Shown piece after piece: positions 26,383-34,780 of a stretch of 64,000 nucleotides of DNA (position 1 is the stretch's first letter; the number at the start of each line of letters is the position of its first letter). The position numbers and the translations under genes were made by a program. The notes under the pieces are model-generated. The model made no database searches, had not been told where the DNA came from, and saw only the letters and a program-made list of their open reading frames with translations. The stretch comes from Sphingomonadaceae bacterium OTU29LAMAA1 (GTDB taxonomy: Bacteria; Pseudomonadota; Alphaproteobacteria; Sphingomonadales; Sphingomonadaceae), in the NCBI GenBank assembly GCA_024072375.1, contig CP099617.1, positions 477,001-541,000 of the forward strand. Direction: 5' to 3'.

Positions 26383-28754
26383 CAGAACTTAAGCCCGAAC
26401 CGCGCACCGATCGTCCGAGGAGTGCCAACGGCACAACGATATACGGTTCCGCCGGTATTCCGATCTCGAAGGCCAAATACACTGTCGAGAACTTGTGGAA
26501 AGATGTAGGTGCAATAGCCTTTGTCGGTGAGGTTCTCGCCGTAAACGGAGATCGAATAGCGATCGTCCGGAGCCGAAATGGTGAGGCGTGCGCCCAGCAG
26601 GCTATAGCCTTTCTGAATCGCCTGGGGATTCGCGTTCGAGTCCGCGTTCAGGCTGGTATCAGAAATGAAGGACAAGTCGCCGCGTAGCGAGGCTGTCCAT
26701 CCCGAAGCGGTCAGATCGAAGTTATATTCTGCGCCGGCCGAGCCCTGCCATTTCGGGGAATAGTTGTTGCGCTTTCCGGTGAGGTCCTGCGTGCCGCCAA
26801 AACCCGGCAGTCCGGCAGCGTTGCGATAGCTCAGGAACTCGCTGTCTAGATAGGCAACCGCTCCGTTGATGCGGAAGCCGCGAGCAGGGATCAGGGTCGC
26901 TTCCGCCTCCACGCCCTGCTGGCGGAGCGAACCGACGTTCTTCACGGTCGTGGTGACGCCGTCGAAGCCGCGATCCTGATAATCGCTGATGTCCATGCGG
27001 AACGCGTTGGCATTGAGGGTCAGAAAGCCGCCCCATTGCGACTTGAACCCGGCCTCGTAGTCGTCGACGAGTTCGGAGCCGAACACGCGGGCGTTGCCCA
27101 GAGCAACGGTGCCGCCGCCGGAGTTGAAGCCGCCTGACTTGAAGCCGGTAGAGTAGTTTGCGTACAGAAGGACATCGCGCACTGGCTTCCAGGAGAGGTT
27201 TGCGCGCCAGGTGAAACGGCCGTCCTTGAAGCCGAGATCCGAGGATTCCGCGCCGCGCAGCAGGCGAGCTGCGGGATTAGCAATCCGCTGCACGAAGCTG
27301 CCGTCCTTATCGTCATGGGTGTAGCGGCCGCCTAGCGTGATATCGACGGTGGGCGTCAGCGCGTACGTTGCCTGCAAGTAGGCAGCAACGCTGTTCAGGT
27401 CCTGACGGAACTGCGCCGTACTCGCGTCGAGAAGAGGCGACGAAAGGCAGGTCGGCTGCAATGCCGCCGAGGCGAGACTCACCACGACATTGCAGAAATC
27501 GTTGGTGAAGGAGAACCGCTCGCCAATGCGGAAGTCTTCCTGGAAGTAGTACAGGCCACCGACGAAGTCGAGTTTGCCTCCCAGATACGTGTCAGAAGGC
27601 GAGATCAGTTGCAGCTCGTGCGTCTGGCTGTTCGATCGGTACGCACTGTTGCGTGCCACCGTCTGGATTGGGAGCGCCGCAAGGTCGCTGTCGATCTGGT
27701 CGTTTTTCCAGCTGCGGTAAGCGTTGATGAGGCGAAAGGTGAGGCCGCCGGACGTCTCGTACGAAAGATCGCTGGTGAGACCGAACTGGCGATCGTCAAG
27801 GTTATTGTAAATGGCGTTGCTGTTCACACGGTCGAATGGATTCAGGTCGAGCGCGATGCCGCCGAGGCGCGTCTGGAAGTTTGCCAGGGCGGTAGGGGTG
27901 AAGGTGTCGGGCTTAAACTCGATGTTGGCGCCGCCGTCGCCTGTGTTGGTGCTGAAATCTCCCCTGAGCAGCCAGGTGACGTTGTTCAGCGGTTCGAGCT
28001 TCAGGGTCGCGCGTGCCGCGATCGTGTCGGTTCCGCCGAAACGATGGTTGCCGACGCGGGTGCGGGCATAGCCGCCATAGCTACTGACCAAGCCCGCGAA
28101 GCGGAACTGCGCCTTATCCGAGAAGGGCAGGTTGATCGCCGTCGTCGCCTCGTAAGTGTCAAACGAGGCAACCTGCGCCGAGGCATCTAGCGAGAACTTG
28201 TTGGTGGGCTTTCGCGTGTGGATGCTGAGCGCCCCTACGCTCGCATTGCGGCCGAACAGCGTGCCCTGCGGCCCGCGGAGAACTTCCACGGTTTCAACAT
28301 CGTAGAAGCGCCCGATCAGGGGACCGGGTCTGGGGACATAAATGTCATCCTGAAACGTGGCGACGGATGGCTCCACAGCAGTCGAGGCCGACGCGCCCAC
28401 GCCGCGAACGTTGATGCGGACGGACGCGATCTGCAGCTGTCTGGTAGAGGTAAAGCTGGGCGTGATCCGGGCGAGTTCGCTGATATCGTCGACGCCAGAC
28501 TGTTGCAGCTGAGCCTCTCCGAATGCAGCGATCGAGATCGGCACACTCTGCACACTTTCCGCACGCTTCTGCGCGGTGACAACGATATCCGCCAGCTCGC
28601 TTCCGGTCGGGTCAGCTTCCTGTGGCTTGGCTGCAGGGGCCGCTGCTACCGGCGCCGGATCGGACGTGCCAACGGTCTGCGCTTGCGCCAGCGATCCATG
28701 AAGGACCGCCGCGGTCATGATGGTCGAGGCGAGCAACACGCGATGATGCTTCAT
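26382..28754 (-). CDS. TonB-dependent outer-membrane receptor
   Basis: The 790-residue receptor has a signal peptide (ending HGSLAQAQ), a TonB-box-like ADIVVTAQKRAESVQSVPIS, a plug domain with RGPQGTLFGRNASVGALSI, and a 22-strand-type barrel ending in the C-terminal Phe of ARFGLKF. It is the first gene of the leftward operon with MFS, LeuCD, lyase and CoA ligase, which suggests that the imported compound is the pathway substrate. Regulation is probably by the divergent GntR gene, whose putative operator lies upstream. Confidence 0.92.
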   Translation of the reverse strand: MKHHRVLLASTIMTAAVLHGSLAQAQTVGTSDPAPVAAAPAAKPQEADPTGSELADIVVTAQKRAESVQSVPISIAAFGEAQLQQSGVDDISELARITPSFTSTRQLQIASVRINVRGVGASASTAVEPSVATFQDDIYVPRPGPLIGRFYDVETVEVLRGPQGTLFGRNASVGALSIHTRKPTNKFSLDASAQVASFDTYEATTAINLPFSDKAQFRFAGLVSSYGGYARTRVGNHRFGGTDTIAARATLKLEPLNNVTWLLRGDFSTNTGDGGANIEFKPDTFTPTALANFQTRLGGIALDLNPFDRVNSNAIYNNLDDRQFGLTSDLSYETSGGLTFRLINAYRSWKNDQIDSDLAALPIQTVARNSAYRSNSQTHELQLISPSDTYLGGKLDFVGGLYYFQEDFRIGERFSFTNDFCNVVVSLASAALQPTCLSSPLLDASTAQFRQDLNSVAAYLQATYALTPTVDITLGGRYTHDDKDGSFVQRIANPAARLLRGAESSDLGFKDGRFTWRANLSWKPVRDVLLYANYSTGFKSGGFNSGGGTVALGNARVFGSELVDDYEAGFKSQWGGFLTLNANAFRMDISDYQDRGFDGVTTTVKNVGSLRQQGVEAEATLIPARGFRINGAVAYLDSEFLSYRNAAGLPGFGGTQDLTGKRNNYSPKWQGSAGAEYNFDLTASGWTASLRGDLSFISDTSLNADSNANPQAIQKGYSLLGARLTISAPDDRYSISVYGENLTDKGYCTYIFPQVLDSVFGLRDRNTGGTVYRCAVGTPRTIGARFGLKF

Positions 28755-28835
28755 CTTCCTAACATCCTCCCAGACATGCCGGGCGTATTCGCCATCGGCA
28801 GGCAGGTTTTACGATCGTCCTTCCGACCAGTCAAT

Positions 28836-28861
28836 ATTCTAATAAAATATTCTATTAGAAT
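28836..28861. promoter_or_regulatory. AT-rich inverted repeat, candidate GntR operator
   Basis: ATTCTAATA (28836-28844) and TATTAGAAT (28853-28861) are exact inverted repeats with an 8-base spacer. They sit between the TonB receptor start and the GntR start in otherwise GC-rich DNA. FCD-type GntR regulators usually bind short palindromes in such divergent promoters. Confidence 0.5.
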
Positions 28862-28903
28862 CCTCTTGGATTGACCCTGGTAGATGCCCGGGTAGGGTGT
28901 GGC

Positions 28904-29584
28904 ATGGGCGAAAAGGTTAAGAAGACGGACGGGACCGTGGTCGATCAGACGATCGACGCGATGCGGGCAGCGATCCGTTCTGGGCAGCTCGTCCCGGGAC
29001 AGCGTCTGGTCGTAGCTGACATCACCGCGATGTTCGCTGTCAGCGCCGGGCCGGTGCGCGAGGCAATTCGACGGCTCACCGGCGAGGGTCTGATCGAGAT
29101 TGTACCGCATCGCGGAGCCTCGGTCCGCCGCATTACACCGAGCGACCTGGAAGAAATATTCGAGCTGCGCGGAGCGGTGGAAGGCCTTGCCGCGCGGCTC
29201 GCCGCCGAGCGCGGAGACGCATTGCGCGCCGAGCTGTCCACCATCATGGCGGAGATGGAGCGAGTGGCCGTGGCGGAGGATATCGATAGCTATCTTGCCA
29301 ACAACACTGCTTTCCACGATCTCATCTACCGAATGGCGCACAACGAGCGTGTCCGCGGACTGGCGGCGCAACTGATCCTCCCGGTGTACCAGGTCCGGCT
29401 GCCACATCGCATGAACGTAGCGGCGCTTCATCTGTCACATCGCGAACACAAGGTGATCGCCGCCGCACTTTGGGCTGGCAACGGAAACGCTGCCGAGGTC
29501 GCAATGCGCCAACACATTTTGAACGCAAAAGAGGGTTTGAAGAAGGCGCTCGCTGGCAAAACGCTGCCGCTTGGCCCCATTTAA
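28904..29584 (+). CDS. GntR-family (FadR/FCD) transcriptional regulator
   Basis: The 226-residue protein has the GntR winged helix (GQLVPGQRLVVADITAMFAVSAGPVREAIRRLTGEGLIEIVPHRGASV) and an FCD ligand domain with a conserved FHDLIYRMAHN and metal-binding-type His residues (LSHREHKVI, AMRQHI). I set the start at ATG 28904; a TTG 33 bases upstream is possible. FCD regulators usually respond to carboxylates, which suits the divergent LeuCD/lyase operon. Confidence 0.9.
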   Translation: MGEKVKKTDGTVVDQTIDAMRAAIRSGQLVPGQRLVVADITAMFAVSAGPVREAIRRLTGEGLIEIVPHRGASVRRITPSDLEEIFELRGAVEGLAARLAAERGDALRAELSTIMAEMERVAVAEDIDSYLANNTAFHDLIYRMAHNERVRGLAAQLILPVYQVRLPHRMNVAALHLSHREHKVIAAALWAGNGNAAEVAMRQHILNAKEGLKKALAGKTLPLGPI

Positions 29585-30010
29585 TGGGAATCTTGCCGTA
29601 ACCAAACTATTACAATTCAATCGATCAGAGGCTGAGCAAAGGCATAGGATCAGCAACCCCATTTATGCGCCGCAACGGTAGAGTTCACGTCTGACACTCT
29701 CAGCGCTGTTTCATTGGCTTTTACGGCGCAGTATCTTCCGGTTGCTGTAGGCCGAGAGGGACCTTTTAGGGTCAGGACCCTAAGGAAGTGAGGAAGCAAA
29801 GCCGGCTGCCCGACACTACTCTTTTGACGCGCAAGTGCGCCAGCATGCACAGTGACTTTCCGTAAGAAATTCCGATTAAGACGCCGGCACGACGATATCA
29901 AGGAAACGGCAGGAGCAGCGTCGATATCCGAATCTGGAGTAGAAGCTCCTCGTGTTGGAACTAACCCACGCTGAACCCGCCAAGGCATCGGCGCATCGAG
30001 TCCGTCTTTC
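29585..30010. other. Gene-free stretch upstream of the autotransporter
   Basis: No coding sequence is recognised. A small perfect inverted repeat TTAGGGTC-AG-GACCCTAA lies at 29767-29784. The autotransporter promoter must lie in this stretch, but I cannot point to it. Confidence 0.5.
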
Positions 30011-33000
30011 ATGTCAGCAGACATCCGAAGGGGATTTGAATTCGTGTACCGCTTGCTTCTCGCGTCATCCGCCACGCTCGCCATCGCCACCGCCGCCTCG
30101 GCACAGACTGTCGTGGACACGAAACGGACCTCCGCCGTCCGCACCTCCACGGTCCGCAACGGCACCGCCGACAGCGTCAACATCGTCGCGACGGGCAGCG
30201 TGGTGCCGACGAGCGGCACCGCAGTGACGATCGACAGCAACAATGCCGTCACCAATGCCGGCACGATCCAGGTCACCGACGCCAATGGCGGAACCGGTAT
30301 CCTCGTACAGACGGGGGTGAGCGGGGCGATCACCAACAGCGGCAAGATCATCATCGACGAAGGCTATACTCCGACCGATGTCGACAAGGACGGCGACCTC
30401 GACGGCTCGTTTGCGCAAGGCAGTGCCCGCACCGGCATCCGCACCGCGGGGGCGTTCATCGGCAACATCGTCAGTAGCGGCGAGATCGCAATCGAAGGCA
30501 ACGATTCTGCCGGCATCTATCTGGGTGGACCGCTGACCGGCGCCTTTGGTCACAGCGGTAAAGCCAACGTGCTGGGAGACCGATCTGTAGGCGTGCGGGC
30601 CGCGGCGGTGACCGGCAATGTCACACTGGGTGGGGTCATCACCGCCACTGGCCGCGACGCGGTCGGCGCGCGGGTCGACGGCAACATCGGTGGCGCTCTG
30701 GTGATCGAGGGCCTAGTTGGCGCGACCGGCTATCGCTCCACTACACTTCCAGCCGATCCATCGAAGCTCGACGCTGACGATCTGTTGCAGGGCGGATCGG
30801 CGCTCGTCGTCGCGGGCGACGTCGCAGGCGGCATCGCCCTGTCGGGCGCGACCGACAAGGTGGCGGATATCGTGTCCTATGGCGCGGCGCCGGCGTTCCG
30901 GATCGGCGCGGCAGACCGGTCGGTGACCATCGGCTTGATCGCTGCAAGCACCCCTGCGGCGGGGCTGGCGATCAACGGCCGCGTCACGGGCAGTGGTGTC
31001 TATAGCGGGGTGGCGGCAACGGGGCTGGCCATCGGCGGACTGGGCGGCGCGGCGACGATCGCCGGCGGTGTCACTGTGGGCGGCACGGTGCAGGCCAACG
31101 CCAATGGTGCCGCGGCGACAGGGATCCGTTTCGGCGCAGGCGCGACGACACCGGAATTGCGCGTCAGTGGAGCAGTCAGCGCCACTGGCGGTGGCGCCGC
31201 TACGACGCAGTCGGTGGCGGTGCTGGTCGACACTGGCGCCGCGGTGCCGACGATCCGCAACGCGTCCACGATTCGCGCCGGCGCTACCGGTGCCACCGCG
31301 GTCGCGATCCTCGACCGCAGCGGCGGCGTCACTCTCGTCGAGAACAGTGGCTCGATCGCCGCGGCCGGTGGGGATGCCGCCCGCTCTGTCGCGATCGACC
31401 TTTCGGCCAATACCAGCGGCGCGACCGTCCGCCAGACCGCGCCGACCGCAGGCGCGGCACCAAGCATCACCGGCGCGACGCGCTTCGGAACCGGCGGCGA
31501 CCGGCTCGACCTCACGGCCGGGTCGGTCAGCGGCGACGTCGCGTTCGGTGCCGGCAGCAACCGCCTCGACATGAGCGGCGTGAGCACCTTCACCGGCACG
31601 GCGACCTTCGGCAGCGGCGCCGACGGAATCGCGATCGGCGGCACCGCCCGCTTCAACGGCACGGCGGACTTTGCCGGCGGTGGTGCGGATGCGCTCGCGA
31701 TCAGCGGCAAGGGCGTGTTCGCGGGGCGACTGGTGAACGCCGGCAATGTCGCGGTGAGCGTCGCGGCCGGCGGCGGCACGTTCGCAGCGAACGGCGCCAC
31801 CGCGATCGGCTCGCTTGCGCTGGGCGACCAGTCGATCCTGTCGGTGGCGCTCGACAAGGCGAACCCCACCGCCAATCTGATCCAGGTGGTGGGCGCGACG
31901 ACGATCGGCACAGGCAGCCAGCTGTCGCTGCGCGTCGCTGGCGGCATCGACGTCGCCGGCCGCTACGTCGTGCTGCGATCGGGCACGCTGACCGGCGCGC
32001 AGAACCTGACGCTCTCCACCGCCGCGGTGCCGTTCCTCTACAAGGGCGCCATCGTCGCCGGCGCGGCGAACGAGATCGCGGTCGACGTGGTGCGCAAGGC
32101 GAAGACGGAGCTTGGCCTGAACGCCGCCGCGACCGGCGCGTTCGATGCAGTCGACACCGCGATCGGCAGCGATGCGAAGCTCGCCGCAGCGATCCGCGGC
32201 ATCTATGACGGCGCGGCGTTCCGCGCGGCGATCGACCAGATGCTGCCCAACTACTCGGGAGGCCTGTTCGAAAGCGTCACCCTCGCCTCGCGCGCCGCCG
32301 CGTCGCAACTCCGCGAACCCGCGGGCGCCTATTCCGAAGAGGGCACCTGGGGCTTCTGGCTCAGCCCGGTCGGCTATGACGCTTCCAAGGCGCAGCGCAG
32401 CACGACCAGCTACGACGTCCACGGCTGGGGCCTCAGCAGCGGGCTGGAGCGCAAGACCGCGGCGGGCAACTTCGGCGTCTCTCTCGCCTATTTGAACGGG
32501 CGCGACAGCGAGGGGCTGGCGGTCAACCGCATCAAGCACCGCCAGTATGAACTCGCCGGCTTCTGGCGCGGCCATTGGGGCGGCCTCTCGGCGCTCGTCC
32601 GCGGGTCGGCGGCGTTCGTCTCGTTCGACGCGGTCCGCCAATTTGATGGTGTGCTCGGCACCGAGACGGTGCAGCGCCGCGCCGACGCCGACTGGAACGG
32701 CATGCTCTACTCCGGCTCGGGTGCGGTGTCGTACGAACAGCCCATCGGCCAGTTCAGCCTGCGGCCGGTGCTCGCGGTCGACTATTACCGGCTCAACGAG
32801 GATGCCTATCGCGAGACCGGCGGGGGCACCGCCTACGACCTGACGGTGCGCAAGCGCAGCAGCGAAGAACTCGCGCTCACCGCCAGCCTCGCGGCGGGGA
32901 TCAACTTCGGCGGCGCCAACCGCTACGACCAGTGGAGCCGGATCGAGGTCGAGGGCGGGCGGCGTGAACGCATCGCCGGCGCGCTCGGACGTACGACGGC

Positions 33001-33181
33001 GAGCTTCGGCAGCGGGCCGGCGTTCACGCTCGCTCCCGAGACGCGCGACAGCGGCTGGACGGGCAAGGTTCGTGCGATCACCGGCACCACCGAAGTGCGC
33101 CTGAGCGGCGAAGTCGGTGCCGAACAGCGTCTCGGCGACGTCGCGCTCTCCGCGCGCGCCGCCCTCCAGTTCGCCTTCTAG
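30011..33181 (+). CDS. Autotransporter (type Va) with repetitive passenger domain
   Basis: The 1056-residue protein has a signal peptide (LLASSATLAIATAASAQ), then about 700 residues rich in Gly, Ala, Thr and Asn with repeated short beta-strand units (for example SGDVAFGAGSNRLDMSG, TGTATFGSGADGIAIGG), typical of a beta-helical passenger. The last 280 residues form an autotransporter barrel ending in aromatic Phe (ALQFAF). The passenger is probably exposed on the cell surface; its function is unknown. A terminator-like hairpin follows, separating it from the sigma factor gene. Confidence 0.87.
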   Translation: MSADIRRGFEFVYRLLLASSATLAIATAASAQTVVDTKRTSAVRTSTVRNGTADSVNIVATGSVVPTSGTAVTIDSNNAVTNAGTIQVTDANGGTGILVQTGVSGAITNSGKIIIDEGYTPTDVDKDGDLDGSFAQGSARTGIRTAGAFIGNIVSSGEIAIEGNDSAGIYLGGPLTGAFGHSGKANVLGDRSVGVRAAAVTGNVTLGGVITATGRDAVGARVDGNIGGALVIEGLVGATGYRSTTLPADPSKLDADDLLQGGSALVVAGDVAGGIALSGATDKVADIVSYGAAPAFRIGAADRSVTIGLIAASTPAAGLAINGRVTGSGVYSGVAATGLAIGGLGGAATIAGGVTVGGTVQANANGAAATGIRFGAGATTPELRVSGAVSATGGGAATTQSVAVLVDTGAAVPTIRNASTIRAGATGATAVAILDRSGGVTLVENSGSIAAAGGDAARSVAIDLSANTSGATVRQTAPTAGAAPSITGATRFGTGGDRLDLTAGSVSGDVAFGAGSNRLDMSGVSTFTGTATFGSGADGIAIGGTARFNGTADFAGGGADALAISGKGVFAGRLVNAGNVAVSVAAGGGTFAANGATAIGSLALGDQSILSVALDKANPTANLIQVVGATTIGTGSQLSLRVAGGIDVAGRYVVLRSGTLTGAQNLTLSTAAVPFLYKGAIVAGAANEIAVDVVRKAKTELGLNAAATGAFDAVDTAIGSDAKLAAAIRGIYDGAAFRAAIDQMLPNYSGGLFESVTLASRAAASQLREPAGAYSEEGTWGFWLSPVGYDASKAQRSTTSYDVHGWGLSSGLERKTAAGNFGVSLAYLNGRDSEGLAVNRIKHRQYELAGFWRGHWGGLSALVRGSAAFVSFDAVRQFDGVLGTETVQRRADADWNGMLYSGSGAVSYEQPIGQFSLRPVLAVDYYRLNEDAYRETGGGTAYDLTVRKRSSEELALTASLAAGINFGGANRYDQWSRIEVEGGRRERIAGALGRTTASFGSGPAFTLAPETRDSGWTGKVRAITGTTEVRLSGEVGAEQRLGDVALSARAALQFAF

Positions 33182-33220
33182 GCGAAGCACCGTGCGTCAC
33201 CCCCGCACGCGTGCAGCATC

Positions 33221-33251
33221 GGAGCTCCACCATCCCTCCAGGTGGAGCTCC
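33221..33251 (+). terminator. Rho-independent terminator after the autotransporter gene
   Basis: GGAGCTCCACC (33221-33231) pairs perfectly with GGTGGAGCTCC (33241-33251) around a 9-base loop, and the T-rich stretch TTCTCTCTT follows. It lies 40 bases after the stop codon and 64 bases before the sigma factor start. Confidence 0.6.
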
Positions 33252-33314
33252 TTCTCTCTTCACGACGGTTCGGCTAGACGGCTGACTTCCCGCTCCTTCC
33301 AACCGGTTTCCGCC

Positions 33315-33818
33315 ATGCCGCCCCCCGGATCTCCCACAGGGATCGAGGCCGTCTTCCTCGCCAATCGCGACAGGCTGGTCCGCTTCCTCGTCGCGCGCGG
33401 CGCGGGGGAGGCGGCGGAGGATCTGGCTCAGGACCTATGGATCAAGGTATCTGGGCGTATGGACGGTCCGATCAGCAATCCGGTCGCCTATCTGTTCCGC
33501 GCCGCCGACTTGCTGATGATCGACCGCTATCGCGCGCGGCGGCAGGCGGATCGGCGCGACCACGACTGGAGCGAGGGGCAGGCCGAGGCTGATCCACCCG
33601 CCGACCGCGTGATCGCGGGCCGGCAGGAGGCGGCGCGGGTCGCCGCGACGCTTGACGGACTGGGGTCGCGGACAGCGGCGATCTTTCGCCGGGCCCGGAT
33701 CGACGGGGTGCCGCAGCGGCAGATCGCGGCGGAGCTGGGGATCAGCGTCAGCACGGTCGAAAGCGATCTGCGCATCGCCGCCCGCGCGCTCGCGGACCTG
33801 AAGGAGCGGATGCGATGA
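33315..33818 (+). CDS. ECF sigma factor (FecI-like)
   Basis: The 167-residue protein has region 2 (EAVFLANRDRLVRFLVARGAGEAAEDLAQDLWIKV, ending with the DL-QD motif) and region 4 (RTAAIFRRARIDGVPQRQIAAELGISVSTVESDL). The start at ATG 33315 matches region 2; the open frame extends 66 codons further upstream without similarity. It overlaps the FecR-like gene by 4 bases (ATGA), as usual for FecI/FecR systems controlling the following TonB receptor gene. Confidence 0.9.
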   Translation: MPPPGSPTGIEAVFLANRDRLVRFLVARGAGEAAEDLAQDLWIKVSGRMDGPISNPVAYLFRAADLLMIDRYRARRQADRRDHDWSEGQAEADPPADRVIAGRQEAARVAATLDGLGSRTAAIFRRARIDGVPQRQIAAELGISVSTVESDLRIAARALADLKERMR

Positions 33819-34780
33819 CGGATCGGCATATTGACAACGAGGCGCTCGACTGGGCGATCCGCATGGCAGAGCCGGACGCCGATTGGGACGCGTTCATGCA
33901 TTGGCTGGAGGCGGATGCGACCCGCTCCGAGCGCTACGATCGCGCAATGGCGATGCTCGACGAGGCGACGGACGCCATAGCGGCCCAGCCTGCGCCAGCC
34001 ATCTCGGCACAGCCCGCGCAAGCCGCCCTTACGCGGACGCCGCCGATCGCACCCGCTGCCGAACCGAGGGGGCGCTCGTCGCACCGACGCTGGATCGGCG
34101 GGGCGATCGCGGCGGCATTGACCGCGGCGGTCGGCCTCGGCGTGTGGACGCAGCAGCCGCAGTCCTACACGATCGCCACCGCGGCGGGCGAACAGCGAAC
34201 CGTCACGCTCGGCGACGGCAGCAGCGTCGTGCTCGCCGGCGATTCGTCGGTGCGGCTCGACCACCGCAACCCGCGGGTGGCCACGATCGACCGGGGCGAG
34301 ATGCTGTTCCGGGTCCGGCATGACGCGGACCGCCCGTTTGCGGTTCAGGTCGGCGGGTTGCGGCTGGTCGATCTCGGCACCGTGTTCGACGTGAAGCTGG
34401 CGGGCGAGCGCACCCGAGTCGCCGTGGCGGAGGGCGCGGTGATGGTCGATCCCGAGGACGCGGCGCTCCGCCTCGATCCGGGACAGGTGGTCGTCGCCCA
34501 GGGCGGCACGCTGGAGCGAGGCGAAACCGCCGTCGCGGACGTCGGCAGCTGGACGGACGGGCGGCTCGCCTATGACGACGCTCCACTCGCCGAAGTTGCA
34601 GCGGACCTTTCGCGGCAGATGGGGCGTCGCGTGGTTGCCGGGCCGGGAGTGGCGTCCAGGACGTTCCGGGGCACTCTCAACGTGCCGACCGTCCGCGAAC
34701 GTCCCGCGCTGCTGGGTACGCTGCTCGACGTGACGGTCCATCAGGACGCGGAGGGATGGACGCTGGAGCCGCGCCGGTGA
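33815..34780 (+). CDS. FecR-domain anti-sigma/sensor protein
   Basis: The 321-residue protein has an N-terminal cytoplasmic part (DNEALDWAIRMAEPDADWDAFMHWL) with the anti-sigma DUF4880-like helix, one membrane segment (WIGGAIAAALTAAVGLGVW) and a periplasmic FecR domain (TAAGEQRTVTLGDGSSVVL...GEMLFRV...LGTVFDVK). It would hold the sigma factor inactive until the receptor's STN domain signals through the membrane. Its stop overlaps the receptor's GTG start. Confidence 0.9.
   Translation: MTDRHIDNEALDWAIRMAEPDADWDAFMHWLEADATRSERYDRAMAMLDEATDAIAAQPAPAISAQPAQAALTRTPPIAPAAEPRGRSSHRRWIGGAIAAALTAAVGLGVWTQQPQSYTIATAAGEQRTVTLGDGSSVVLAGDSSVRLDHRNPRVATIDRGEMLFRVRHDADRPFAVQVGGLRLVDLGTVFDVKLAGERTRVAVAEGAVMVDPEDAALRLDPGQVVVAQGGTLERGETAVADVGSWTDGRLAYDDAPLAEVAADLSRQMGRRVVAGPGVASRTFRGTLNVPTVRERPALLGTLLDVTVHQDAEGWTLEPRR

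Noticed and set aside
30713..33190. Long open frame (825 codons) on the minus strand opposite the autotransporter gene
   Set aside because: It is antisense to a convincing autotransporter with signal peptide and C-terminal Phe. Its protein is Arg/Asp/Ala-rich and low in complexity, which is typical of shadow frames in GC-rich DNA.
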